Shown: positions 51,481-59,317, counted from the first letter of the stretch. The stretch is 64,000 bases of DNA from Cupriavidus basilensis (GCF_029335485.1 NZ_JARJLM010000484.1:1-64000); one strand, 5' to 3'. A program made the numbers and translations. Notes: a model not told the origin generated them from the sequence alone.

Positions 51481-51707
51481 TCCTTCGGCGGCTTGGGTGC
51501 CGCCGAGAGCATTGCGGCCCAGATCCCGCCTTTCAGCTTGCGGTCGGTGATGTCTTCGTCCTCAGCATCTCCGGGTGCACTTGGCAATATTGAGAGCCCC
51601 TCTCTGCTCTCGATGCAGCCAACCCAGTCGGCGTAAGAGCCCGTCTCGATCATCTCTTTCGTTGGCTCAATTGGGACGAGCGTCCAGCCGTCAGGAACCT
51701 TGCACAT
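51477..51707 (-). CDS. Small phage protein on the opposite strand
   Basis: 76 residues from the ATG at 51707. CKVPDGWTLVPIEPTKEMIE, then GIWAAMLSAAPKPPK. The 'pdGwtLVPieptkEMi.A' module recurs in phage proteins and also forms the end of the Lar-like protein here. It lies convergent to the tail genes and needs its own promoter. Confidence 0.7.
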   Translation of the reverse strand: MCKVPDGWTLVPIEPTKEMIETGSYADWVGCIESREGLSILPSAPGDAEDEDITDRKLKGGIWAAMLSAAPKPPKD

Positions 51708-51769
51708 GGTGGGTATTCGATAGTTGGGAAAAGCGGTACTCAGTATAGTCAAGCGCATCGTCACGTACA

Positions 51770-51791
51770 GCCCGCCACGAGCGGGCATTTT
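51770..51791 (+). terminator. Terminator-like hairpin before the lysis genes
   Basis: GCCCGC CACGA GCGGGC followed by ATTTT. It lies between the tail and lysis cassettes. Confidence 0.65.
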
Positions 51792-51808
51792 CATTTCCGG
51801 GGTCACAA

Positions 51809-52252
51809 ATGTCAGAACCAATCAGCGGCGGTGCCGCAGCGGGAGCCGCTGGCACCGCCATCGCGAAGTACTTCGGTCTCCAGTTGGGTGCTGGGGCTGT
51901 GGCGGCGGCGCTGGGATTCCTTGTCCTATGGCCGAAAACGGCACGAGAGGGCTTTGCCAGGCTCGTCTCGTCAATCATGTCCTCGATCGTCTTCGGGCCG
52001 GCGCTGGTCGCCTTCGTTTATTCGCGCTACCCCGACGTTTTCGCTTCGGCGCGCACGCTGGCCGTGGCCGCAGGCGTTAATCCCGAGTTCGGGATGCTTT
52101 ACGCTGGGGCCCCGCTGCTTGTGATCGCCGGGCTGCCGGCTTGGTGGGTTCTCGGGGCGATCCTGCGCTGGTTCGACAAGCGCCGCGACAAGGACATTGG
52201 GGAACTAGCCGAAGACGTCCGGGACGCAGTGGGAGGTGCGAAGAATGGCTGA
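51809..52252 (+). CDS. Holin-like membrane protein
   Basis: 147 residues with three membrane stretches (LGAGAVAAALGFLVLWP; IVFGPALVAFVYSRYPDVFA; GAPLLVIAGLPAWWVLGAIL) and a charged C-terminus. It overlaps the endolysin gene by 8 bp, the classical holin position. The sequence alone does not prove holin function. Confidence 0.75.
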   Translation: MSEPISGGAAAGAAGTAIAKYFGLQLGAGAVAAALGFLVLWPKTAREGFARLVSSIMSSIVFGPALVAFVYSRYPDVFASARTLAVAAGVNPEFGMLYAGAPLLVIAGLPAWWVLGAILRWFDKRRDKDIGELAEDVRDAVGGAKNG

Positions 52253-52724
52253 CATCGATACACCGAATATCCGGGCCTTTCTGGACACCATCGCGGTGTC
52301 CGAGCTGGGCCGCGCGCTGCTGGCGAAGTCCGACAACGGTTACAACGTCCTGGTGGGCAGCACGCCGGCGGCGCCGATGCTGTTCGGCAGCTATGCGGAC
52401 CACCCGCGGCGGTTGATCCAGATCCGGCCGGGCCTTGCGTCTACGGCGGCCGGCCGGTACCAGCTGCTGGCGCGCTGGTATGACCCCTACCGGAAGCTGC
52501 TGGGCCTGCGCGACTTCAGCCCGGCGTCGCAGGACCGGATTGCCGTGCAGCAGATCCGCGAGCGCCTGGCGCTGCCGCTGATCGCCGCCGGCCGATTCGA
52601 CGAGGCTGTGGCGCGCGTACGGAACATCTGGGCCAGCCTGCCGGGCGCCGGCTACGGCCAGAACGAGCACTCGCTGGACTACCTGCGGGACGTGTACCTG
52701 AAGGCGGGAGGCGTATTGGCATGA
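52245..52724 (+). CDS. Endolysin, lambda R-type lytic transglycosylase
   Basis: 159 residues from the ATG at 52245. FLDTIAVSELGRALLAKSDN (catalytic Glu), GYNVLVG, DHPRRLIQIRPGLASTAAGR, YQLLARWYDPYRKLLGLRDF and IWASLPGAGYGQNEHS match lambda R closely. It has no signal peptide, so a holin must let it through the membrane. Confidence 0.95.
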   Translation: MADIDTPNIRAFLDTIAVSELGRALLAKSDNGYNVLVGSTPAAPMLFGSYADHPRRLIQIRPGLASTAAGRYQLLARWYDPYRKLLGLRDFSPASQDRIAVQQIRERLALPLIAAGRFDEAVARVRNIWASLPGAGYGQNEHSLDYLRDVYLKAGGVLA

Positions 52725-53059
52725 GTGCGCTATCGAAAGTCCTGCGACAGCCTGCCGCCGGCTGCCTGTCTTTCTGGTGCCCAGGCTGCGGCATCCCCCA
52801 CACGATCCAGCATGGCGATGGGCCGGGCCCGCGCTGGGGCTGGAACGGCGACGCCGAGCGGCCGACCTTCACCCCCAGCGTGCTGGTGACTTGGAGCGAG
52901 CCGAGCCACAACCCAGGCGAGTTCGACGACCAGAGGAAGGACGTGAAGAAGGCCTGCCACACGTTCGTGACCGATGGCCGGATCCAGTTCCTGGGCGATT
53001 GCACGCATGCACTGGCGGGCCAGACGGTGCCAATGGCTGAATTTCCGGAGGGATGCTGA
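52721..53059 (+). CDS. DUF6527-type protein in the lysis cassette
   Basis: 112 residues. FWCPGCGIPHTIQHGDGPGP and then WGWNGDAERPTFTPSVLVTW, ending THALAGQTVPMAEFPEGC, is the DUF6527 pattern with a CxxC knuckle. It recurs between endolysin and spanin genes in Burkholderiales phages. Function unknown. Confidence 0.8.
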   Translation: MSALSKVLRQPAAGCLSFWCPGCGIPHTIQHGDGPGPRWGWNGDAERPTFTPSVLVTWSEPSHNPGEFDDQRKDVKKACHTFVTDGRIQFLGDCTHALAGQTVPMAEFPEGC

Positions 53060-53460
53060 TGCCGACGATTCCATGGCGCGCCTGTGGCGTGGCCGCGCTG
53101 CTTGGCGGCGTGCTTGCGGTGGTGCTGGCCCACCTGCTGTACTTTGCTCCGCGGGCGGACGCCGCCGCCCAGGCGCTGCAGGCTGCCACCGAGCATGCCG
53201 GCCGGGTGCAGGACGCGAACGAGCGTTGCGCCACTGATGTCGAGAAAGCGAACGGCGCTGTCGCGACGCTGAAGGCGGCAACGGCCGAGCGCGCGGGCCA
53301 GGTTGCCGCGGCGCTGGCGCAGGCCGAGAGCCGCGCCGCGGCGGCGGAGGGCAAGGCCGCCGGCCTGGCGCGCCGGCCACCGGCCAGGCCGGCCGACCTG
53401 TGCGGCTCGCTGGACGAGCTGCTGACCGAAGTGATCAAGGAACGGAGGGCAGGGCGATGA
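53059..53460 (+). CDS. Inner-membrane spanin (Rz-like)
   Basis: 133 residues from the ATG at 53059. One N-terminal membrane span (CGVAALLGGVLAVVLAHLLY) and a periplasmic coiled coil (ATLKAATAERAGQVAAALAQ). It pairs with the overlapping lipoprotein gene and would fuse inner and outer membranes at the last lysis step. Confidence 0.87.
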   Translation: MPTIPWRACGVAALLGGVLAVVLAHLLYFAPRADAAAQALQAATEHAGRVQDANERCATDVEKANGAVATLKAATAERAGQVAAALAQAESRAAAAEGKAAGLARRPPARPADLCGSLDELLTEVIKERRAGR

Positions 53461-53828
53461 AGGGCATGCAGGTGGTGCAGGTTGTGCGAAAAACTGCAGG
53501 TCGTGCAGGCGAGTCCGCGCCCGCCCGGGCCGCAATCCCAAGCGCTGCAAGGCGTTGCGGCAATTCTGCTTGCAAATTAGGCATCGCGGTATCCCTGGTG
53601 GTGGCCGGCTGCGCCAGTCCGCCCCAGGTGATCACGCAGACCAGGACAGTCGAGGTGCCCGTCGCCGTGCCTTGCAAGGTGGAGCCGGTGCCGCGGCCAG
53701 CCTGGGCGCTGGATCAGGTTGATCCGGGCGCGGACGTGTTCACAAAGGGGCGGGCGGCGCTGATGGAGGTGGAGCAGCGGAAGGGGTACGAGAGCCGGTT
53801 GAAGGCGGCCATTGCTGCGTGCCAGTGA
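53457..53828 (+). CDS. Outer-membrane spanin lipoprotein (Rz1-like)
   Basis: 123 residues. A lipobox VVAGCAS marks the lipid-bearing Cys at about residue 47, which means the usable start is probably downstream of the ATG at 53457. The mature part is Pro-rich near the Cys (SPPQVITQ, VEPVPRPAWALDQVDPGAD), as usual for Rz1. It overlaps Rz by 4 bp. A second, degenerate copy of its C-terminus lies at 56690-56839. Confidence 0.85.
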   Translation: MKGMQVVQVVRKTAGRAGESAPARAAIPSAARRCGNSACKLGIAVSLVVAGCASPPQVITQTRTVEVPVAVPCKVEPVPRPAWALDQVDPGADVFTKGRAALMEVEQRKGYESRLKAAIAACQ

Positions 53829-53978
53829 GGAAATGGGAGTTCCTGCCGCACAGGTAATAGCGCGGAGAGTGGATCGAGATCATACGACCATGATTACGCA
53901 CGCTACCTGAGAGGGGCGAATGCGGCATATTCAGCCTGCGGGTGAATATGCCGCACAGCGAGCGGCTAACATAGTAGA

Positions 53979-55238
53979 CTATTTTTTTCCATTCGCTAGC
54001 GCTTCTCGCAGAAGATCAAGTAACTTATCTGGCGAAATCTTGTCGATGGCTTGGCTTAGCACCGCATTAAATGGGGACTCCGGCTCGTCGTCCTTGATCA
54101 CGCGCATAGGATTGGCGCCGAAATTTTTGATGGCATACTCTCGGAGGAGTTTTATCATTTCTGTGTCATCTCCCATTTCAGCCCGGTAGCCGACAAACGC
54201 ATGGGCAGCTGCTTCTTTGAAAGCGTAATCCTCTCCAAGTCGTAGCGTGTGGCCATATTGTCTTGCTGCGAACCAGGTTAGCCATATGATGGGCATTATT
54301 ACCAAATATCGTGAGATATTTAACCAAAATGCTAATGTGTTTCCGGCTGCTCCTTGATGTGGTGGGTTTTTTGTAATGGCGATGATCATGCCATCCCAGA
54401 TGCTCATGCTTACCAGTACTAGCGTTGCGATGCCTAATACGAAGATTACTCCCCATATTATTTGGGTTGTTTGTAGGGTGCTCTTTCTGGTGTTGAATGA
54501 CTTGGCGAGGGCAATCTTGCTAGCGCCTTGCAGAGTGCCTTCGATTTTGTCTCGCTGCTCCTTGAGTTCCGCAAATAACCGTTGCTGCTGAGTCATGCCG
54601 TCTTGAAGTTTTTGTAGAATCTGCTCTGCTTTGTTTTTTTCCTCTTGTGCGGCGGCTGCACTCGCCTTCGCGTTTGTTTGGGCGGTGTTGGCAGTCCTCT
54701 CATAACCTTCGATTCTAGACAGCTCTTGCTTTATTTCCTGTATCTGTTTTCTTGACTCGTCAGCAAGCTTTTCGTATTTTGCTATTTCGGAAAGTGCCTC
54801 GGAGTGGATTTTTTGCAATTCACGTGGGATATTTAAGAGATCAGATATTTTTTGTGGATCTACGATTTGACCGTGGTTGAATCTGGGAGTGAAAATAAAG
54901 AAGAGTGCTCTACGAATGATCCACATGGCTGTATGGAGTTCATGTGCATTTTGTTGTAACCATAGGGCTCCGTTAGCGGCAACCTCCTTCATATACGCTG
55001 CTATTTTGTTGCATCCGTCATACACTTCAGATGAGAGTGCTGATTTTATGGCTGGGTCGAGTTGATTTTGCTCAAATAATGCGACGCCACTGATGATGGC
55101 ATCCCACCATTCAGGGTAACTTTCTTTAGGGATTGGCAAACCATAACTTCCGGGAATCTCGGAGGGGAGCTCATCATAAAAGCCGTCCCAAATCTCACGG
55201 TCTTGAATTAGGCGATCTAATACAGGACTTTGGGTCAT
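53979..55238 (-). CDS. AT-rich accessory membrane/coiled-coil protein (exclusion candidate)
   Basis: 419 residues. Region 1-145 is helical, then a long coiled coil (YEKLADESRKQIQEIKQELS to EQILQKLQDGMTQQQRLFAE), then two membrane spans (TQIIWGVIFVLGIATLVLVS; YLVIMPIIWLTWFAARQYGH) and a cytoplasmic tail. This resembles DUF6161-type membrane proteins, by eye only. Base composition is clearly more AT-rich than in its neighbours, and it is expressed leftward, opposite to the late genes, the usual look of a lysogenic cargo gene. Exclusion of other phages is a plausible role. Confidence 0.72.
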   Translation of the reverse strand: MTQSPVLDRLIQDREIWDGFYDELPSEIPGSYGLPIPKESYPEWWDAIISGVALFEQNQLDPAIKSALSSEVYDGCNKIAAYMKEVAANGALWLQQNAHELHTAMWIIRRALFFIFTPRFNHGQIVDPQKISDLLNIPRELQKIHSEALSEIAKYEKLADESRKQIQEIKQELSRIEGYERTANTAQTNAKASAAAAQEEKNKAEQILQKLQDGMTQQQRLFAELKEQRDKIEGTLQGASKIALAKSFNTRKSTLQTTQIIWGVIFVLGIATLVLVSMSIWDGMIIAITKNPPHQGAAGNTLAFWLNISRYLVIMPIIWLTWFAARQYGHTLRLGEDYAFKEAAAHAFVGYRAEMGDDTEMIKLLREYAIKNFGANPMRVIKDDEPESPFNAVLSQAIDKISPDKLLDLLREALANGKK

Positions 55239-55264
55239 TATAATCTTGGCTCGGTCAAGGTTGG

Positions 55265-55378
55265 TTAGTTTGCGTGCTGCTGATCGGGAACGGGTTCGGC
55301 CTTAAAGTGGTTCGTGAGCTGCAGTATGAAGAAGTTTCGGGTGACCTCCGAGTCCCGACAAGGCAGCCAGTCGTCCAT
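55265..55378 (-). pseudogene. SRAP (YedK-like) C-terminal remnant A
   Basis: A 37-residue piece beginning MDDWLPCRDSEVTRNF and ending with FKAEPVPDQQHAN and a stop. It matches remnant B at 56421 (DDWLTCRNPEVTR) and the usual end of SRAP-domain proteins. The N-terminal catalytic half (Cys2, His) is missing. Confidence 0.6.
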
Positions 55379-55526
55379 AGTGAACGAGCGATCCCCGCCC
55401 GGCTGAATACGCTGACGCCGCCCGCATCGCCGACCACGCCTGCGAACGGGCCTACGACTCGTTGACAGTGCAGGCGTTGCGATAGGGTGGCGCTGGAAGG
55501 CGGTGAAGGTGTGGCCGAAGTAGGGC

Positions 55527-55859
55527 CTAGGAGTTCAAGTTGACCGGCGCTGAGGACGTGTCCGTTTCTCGAAGGCGGGAAGCCGCTTTCGAAAGAAGAC
55601 ATCCCCCTGAATAATTGATCATTTGATCTAGTCTCGCCAGGGCTTCGTCCAGGTCACTCAACTGGTCGTCGTTCAGTCCACCCGCCTGCGTCAGCACTTC
55701 AGCTTCCTTTATTAGCCGCTTACCCAATTTTCTGACCAGTTCAGGGTCGAGTTGGCCTTGGGATGTGACGTGTACCAAGTGCTGCAGCAGGGCGGTCAGA
55801 CCTTCCGGGGTGGTCACGGTTTGCGTGTCGTTGTGGGCGTCTTTGCGTGCGGTGGGCAT
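55527..55859 (-). CDS. Hypothetical accessory protein
   Basis: 110 residues with a strong GGAGGA site. GLTALLQHLVHVTSQGQLDP and VRKLGKRLIKEAEVLTQAGG are helical; QLSDLDEALARLDQMINYSG may be a dimer helix. No family recognised. Confidence 0.65.
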   Translation of the reverse strand: MPTARKDAHNDTQTVTTPEGLTALLQHLVHVTSQGQLDPELVRKLGKRLIKEAEVLTQAGGLNDDQLSDLDEALARLDQMINYSGGCLLSKAASRLRETDTSSAPVNLNS

Positions 55860-55956
55860 GGTGTTCCTCCGGGGTGTCCGTGCGTATTTGGTGTGCGGTG
55901 TGCGCCTGGGGTACTAGACCGCCGCTCGGTTGCTGGCGGCAACTTCCATGGTACTG

Positions 55957-56274
55957 TCAGTGGGTGTACCGTCGAATAAATTCTTCCTTGACCGTCGAAA
56001 TGGTATGGGCCACCTCGCTGGCGGATTCGATGCCGACCGCTATGATGAGCTGGGCCCCGTCGCCCAGGTTGGCAACCAGTATGAACTGCCGCGAAGCGCC
56101 GGACCGAAATTCATCGACTGCCCGGAAAACCGCCGGATCCAAATCGTCAACAGCGTCGAGATCATCGATGTGACCTGATGACCAAGTTAAATCGTGGTGC
56201 TCCATAAGTCCGATCAGCAGACGTTCCTTGACAGGCAGTTGTTCGATTTCGGCGAATGCTTCGTCAAGCGTCAT
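55957..56274 (-). CDS. Hypothetical accessory protein
   Basis: 105 residues. The start resembles small addiction-type helices (TLDEAFAEIEQLPVKERLLI), followed by an acidic loop (IDDLDAVDDLDPAVFRAVDE) and a C-terminal beta-helix part. No partner toxin is evident. Function unknown. Confidence 0.6.
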   Translation of the reverse strand: MTLDEAFAEIEQLPVKERLLIGLMEHHDLTWSSGHIDDLDAVDDLDPAVFRAVDEFRSGASRQFILVANLGDGAQLIIAVGIESASEVAHTISTVKEEFIRRYTH

Positions 56275-56420
56275 GGCGGTCAGGCGGATATGGCTACGCG
56301 GCGGGGTAGGAAGGCCAGTGAAATGGGCTGCACGATCTCCCCCTCCCTGATGTAATTTCTCGTGCTCTTGTACCAGACCCGGCCGGGGTTAGCGATCCGC
56401 CAATCGTTGGGTAAGATTCG

Positions 56421-56627
56421 TTACCGTGCAACACCACTGTCGCTATGTTTGGCGAGATTGCTGCGCGTCACCTCCGGATTCCGGCATGTCAGCCAGTCGT
56501 CCCACTGCCCGCACGGCACGATCACGATGCCACACTTCTCCTTCCCTGGCGCGTGCATGCGCTTCATCACCGGGTGATGGTCGGCAATCACTGTCAGCAT
56601 GGTGAACGAGTAGGCTTCTTCGGGCAA
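56421..56627 (-). pseudogene. SRAP (YedK-like) C-terminal remnant B
   Basis: 68 residues. SFTMLTVIADHHPVMKRMHA then GKEKCGIVIVPCGQWDDWLT match the C-terminal half of SRAP-domain DNA-crosslink proteins (the 'FtmlT..a...m..iH.RMPvil' region with its His). The N-terminal catalytic Cys is absent, so it should be inactive. Confidence 0.65.
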
Positions 56628-56689
56628 ATCCTTCCGAAGTCAGGCCGGCACGCTGTTGCGCTGGTCGTTGACTAGCGTGTCGTGAGCCA

Positions 56690-56839
56690 ATGGTGGACCC
56701 GGTGACCTGGGCTCTCAGTCAGGACGATCCAGCCGCACACGTGCACCCGAAGGGGCGGGCGGCGCTAGTGCGCGCGGCGTATGAGATCCGTCTGGAGACG
56801 GCGGTGGCGGCTTGTCAGTATGTCACCAAACGAGAGTGA
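56690..56839 (+). pseudogene. Degenerate duplicate of the Rz1 C-terminus
   Basis: A 49-codon frame reads VTWALSQDDPAAHVHPKGRA and then ALVRAAYEIRLETAVAACQ. The intact Rz1-like protein has PAWALDQVDPGADVFTKGRA and AAIAACQ in the same order. No lipobox or start context is present. The remnant ends exactly where the leftward toxin-antitoxin operon ends. Confidence 0.72.
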
Positions 56840-57148
56840 CTAAGCCTTGATGGTCGAGATTTCGGTCTGGAACACCGCTTGAGCATCAACTATCGCTGTT
56901 TTGATAAGAGGTGTAGCAATCGCCGCTCGGACCGAGTCGGCCAACTGCAAGAGTGCTTGTGTCGGCATGACGATCGTGACTACCGGCCTCGGTACGACAT
57001 CGGGGACGCCGTCATCCATGCCCAGAGTCAGCTTCGTCACGAATGGGCCGATCGCTAACTGGGCAATCTGGTCTGCGTACACCAAGGCGGGTGAATTGAG
57101 TACAGGAGCATTGACGTCAGGTTTTGGGAGGTGGCGCGCAGTGGTCAT
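56840..57148 (-). CDS. Third gene of the toxin-antitoxin operon (DUF3467-like)
   Basis: 102 residues. ALVYADQIAQLAIGPFVTKL, then VTIVMPTQALLQLADSVRAA, resembles the DUF3467 pattern by eye. An ATGA overlap ties it to the antitoxin gene, so three genes are made together. It may be a chaperone-like or regulatory partner. Confidence 0.65.
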   Translation of the reverse strand: MTTARHLPKPDVNAPVLNSPALVYADQIAQLAIGPFVTKLTLGMDDGVPDVVPRPVVTIVMPTQALLQLADSVRAAIATPLIKTAIVDAQAVFQTEISTIKA

Positions 57149-57669
57149 TTTCTATTACCTAATAGATGAGTGTGTGGGTCGAACGGCGCAGCAAATAGAG
57201 CGTCAGGGCTCAGGTCGTCGCTCTCCACAGAGAGTTGCGCGTAAGAGATGAGGCGTACCGATAGTGCGCAGTCAAAAGCATGCGCCACCTTGACCAGCGT
57301 TTCGAGATTTGGCAAACCACTCATTGGGTCTTCGAGACGGGAGATAGCCGACTGATGAGTCCCAATCACGTCGGCCAAGTCTCGTTGGCTGAGGCCCCGC
57401 TGCTGGCGATTTGTTTTGATTTGCCACGCTACACCTTGCTCAATTGACTCTTCCAAGTATGCCTGCCGATACTCTATATCCTTCCATTCACTTAGACGGA
57501 TGTTGTAGTTGATCGCAGAAATGTGACGTGTCGGGCTCGCTGGCGTCAGGTAAATGGCTCTCGGCACAGGAGGCACAACGGCCTGGTACCGGTCGTGTTC
57601 TGTTTGTGAAGTCTTTATCACAAACATCCCTGTTGTCAGCTGATCGAGTGGCGTAATCGCTTGGGTCAT
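57145..57669 (-). CDS. XRE-family antitoxin (HigA-like)
   Basis: 174 residues from the ATG at 57669. The helix-turn-helix GLSQRDLADVIGTHQSAISR sits at residues 90-110, with NLETLVKVAHAFDCALSVRL after it, the pattern of HigA/XRE antitoxins. The N-terminal 80 residues are unusual for the family. The gene overlaps the toxin frame by 182 bp. Confidence 0.8.
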   Translation of the reverse strand: MTQAITPLDQLTTGMFVIKTSQTEHDRYQAVVPPVPRAIYLTPASPTRHISAINYNIRLSEWKDIEYRQAYLEESIEQGVAWQIKTNRQQRGLSQRDLADVIGTHQSAISRLEDPMSGLPNLETLVKVAHAFDCALSVRLISYAQLSVESDDLSPDALFAAPFDPHTHLLGNRK

Positions 57670-57979
57670 ATATTCCGTCCTTTTCTTCTCCACTCAGAGT
57701 GAAGACGAAACAATGATGCGGGTCGTAAAAGTGACCGAAAAGGCGAAGTTGTTTTCTGGATTCGTCTTTGAATCGTATCACATAAATGTTATGGCCGAGC
57801 GAGCTTGCGTGCGGTCGGTCCCATTGTGTTTTTGGTTGGTCTCGCAACTGGTCTAGTGCTCGATCCAAGCTCGCGCGAGCACGTACGGAGATGTGCTCCC
57901 GCCACTTTGCGATGACGTCTCGCGATGAGGTAGTCAGATACTGATGAAAATTCCACCTGCCGCGTGAAGTATCGCCCAT
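57488..57979 (-). CDS. RelE/HigB-like toxin (phage Gp49-type)
   Basis: 163 residues. RARASLDRALDQLRDQPKTQ, IYVIRFKDESRKQLRLFGHF and CFVFTLSGEEKDGIYDPSDY match the phage-derived Gp49-like/HigB toxin family, likely an mRNA interferase. Toxin precedes antitoxin, the HigBA order. The last 60 residues overlap the antitoxin gene in another frame and are Cys-rich, so the true C-terminus may be shorter if a frameshift is present. Confidence 0.78.
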   Translation of the reverse strand: MGDTSRGRWNFHQYLTTSSRDVIAKWREHISVRARASLDRALDQLRDQPKTQWDRPHASSLGHNIYVIRFKDESRKQLRLFGHFYDPHHCFVFTLSGEEKDGIYDPSDYATRSADNRDVCDKDFTNRTRPVPGRCASCAESHLPDASEPDTSHFCDQLQHPSK

Positions 57980-58064
57980 TGCTTCGTCGTGTGTTTGCTA
58001 GGTTTTGATGTAGGCGGAAGTATGGTCCTGGATCCTGCCCGCAGGGACCACCAATCAGTGGGGG

Positions 58065-58358
58065 CTATCCAGCGCCGACTGCCTCTGCGCGGTAGTCCGA
58101 CCAATAGCAGTGCGAGTACTTACCGCGGCGCGCGGTCTTGCGCTCGACGTAAAGGCGCACGCGACCGACAGGGCCGGCGTCTATCACTACCTGGTGCTCA
58201 GCGATGCCATCCAGGGTGGGTGCCGGCAGGCTGGCGAGTGCACTCGCGACGTAGTCGCCGCGGACTGACGCCAGGATGCCGTTCCTGGCGTCTCCCTGTT
58301 TCTGGCCGGTGGCGGGTGACGGGATCTGGCAGCCGAAGGCGGATTTGCTGTTGCCCAT
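58065..58358 (-). CDS. SOS-regulated hypothetical protein at attR
   Basis: 97 residues. FGCQIPSPATGQKQGDARNG at the start and RVRLYVERKTARRGKYSHCY at the end, a basic C-terminal part with two aromatic-His pairs. A perfect LexA box lies 18 bp before the ATG at 58358, so it should be induced by DNA damage. I recognise no family. It is the last prophage gene. Confidence 0.68.
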   Translation of the reverse strand: MGNSKSAFGCQIPSPATGQKQGDARNGILASVRGDYVASALASLPAPTLDGIAEHQVVIDAGPVGRVRLYVERKTARRGKYSHCYWSDYRAEAVGAG

Positions 58359-58375
58359 GGGACGCCTCTAAAGTA

Positions 58376-58393
58376 ACTGTATGGATATACAGT
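58376..58393 (-). promoter_or_regulatory. LexA (SOS) box
   Basis: ACTGTATGGATATACAGT has the CTGT-N8-ACAG core (58377-58392) of the proteobacterial LexA operator. It sits just upstream of the 58065-58358 gene. The stretch 58360-58742 holds only this box, attR and the upstream region of the rcnB-like gene. Confidence 0.85.
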
Positions 58394-58571
58394 ATCACGG
58401 AAAGAGGTAACAGCGGGAGACTGAGGGCCAAGGTGGACCCATCCCGTCTACAACGCGCTTGTAAGTGTTTGATTCTATTGGTGCCGTGGTGTGCAAATAT
58501 ATGCATCGATAGCATCCATTGAAATGACGCAAGCACCTGATTTGCAAAGATAAACCGTTGATTGATGTGTC

Positions 58572-58589
58572 TTACCCGGCAGGTAATGA
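58572..58589. repeat. attR: attR core (18 bp)
   Basis: Identical to attL. The left base of the palindrome is lost on this side (CTTACC instead of ATTACC), so sequence identity stops exactly at the core. The host rcnB-like gene starts 154 bp further on. Confidence 0.88.
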
Positions 58590-58742
58590 CACCATCGCGA
58601 TGACGTCTCCGGCGTCTTGCTTCGGTTCGCTTTTCGCCTCGCGCTACTTGTAACCGGGTTAAGAATTGGTAACTTCTCGATTCATCGGCCTCGGATAGAC
58701 TCGATTGCAAGACCTCGATCGAGAGGGCTTCAGGAGAAATGA

Positions 58743-59174
58743 ATGAGGAAGAACCAGGTAATCACGAGCTTGTTGCTGGCAGCGTGCGCATTCACGTCGG
58801 TCGCGGGCCATGCCCAGGACAGGGGCCCCGGCGGCGATTATCGCGGCGGGCCTCAGATGGAGCGGGACCGCGATCATGGTCCCGACCGGGATCGCGGCCC
58901 TGGCGGACCTGGCTACGAAAGAGACAGGGGCCGCGGCCCGATGGACCACCCGGCGGAATTCGACCGGCGTGCCGATCGTCCCGGTCCCGGCCGGTGGCAC
59001 AAGGGCGACAGGATGCCTCCGGAATATCGTCATCGGCAATACGTGGTCGACAACTGGCGCGATTATCGGCTTGCCCCTCCGCCGCGCGGCTACAACTGGG
59101 TCAGCGTCGGCGGGGACTACCTGCTGGTCGCGATCGGGACTGGCCTGGTCTTCAATGTGGTTACCGGACGCTAG
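58743..59174 (+). CDS. RcnB-family periplasmic protein
   Basis: 143 residues. Signal peptide NQVITSLLLAACAFTSVAGH with cleavage near AGHA-QD. A low-complexity Arg/Gly/Asp region is followed by the RcnB signature RHRQYVVDNWRDYRLAPPPR, then GYNWVSVGGDYLLVAIGTGL. RcnB-type proteins act in the periplasm in metal (Ni/Co) tolerance, but most such homologues are uncharacterised. Confidence 0.85.
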   Translation: MRKNQVITSLLLAACAFTSVAGHAQDRGPGGDYRGGPQMERDRDHGPDRDRGPGGPGYERDRGRGPMDHPAEFDRRADRPGPGRWHKGDRMPPEYRHRQYVVDNWRDYRLAPPPRGYNWVSVGGDYLLVAIGTGLVFNVVTGR

Positions 59175-59193
59175 ACTCCCGCTGGGAACAAAC

Positions 59194-59213
59194 AGCCCGC
59201 CAGTTGGCGGGCT
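59194..59213 (+). terminator. Hairpin after the rcnB-like gene
   Basis: AGCCCGCC AGTT GGCGGGCT, perfect 8-bp arms, 20 bp after the stop, without a T-run. Probably an mRNA end stabiliser or weak terminator. Confidence 0.6.
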
Positions 59214-59317
59214 GCGAGGATCGGCCTTACGGCCCGGCGCCTGGTGCTCAGGCCGGATTGCAGGCCTGGCATGAGGCGTGCCGCCGCCGCGGCGGCTTGT
59301 GCCGGGCGCAGATCAGC

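Larger units (their letters stand above)
436..58589. mobile_element. Complete lambdoid siphoprophage (about 58.1 kb)
   Basis: An exact 18-bp direct repeat bounds the element. Inside are integrase and excisionase next to attL, an immunity region with divergent repressors, replication, packaging, head, tail and lysis modules in standard order, and accessory genes next to attR. No structural gene I checked is broken, so it may be inducible. Host genes on both sides (alpha/beta hydrolase; RcnB-like) lack phage character. The tail (J, NlpC/P60, G/GT frameshift, tape measure) and the R-type endolysin are lambda-like, while the head module (HK97-type portal, S49 protease, capsid) resembles phiE125-type Burkholderia phages. 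Confidence 0.93.
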
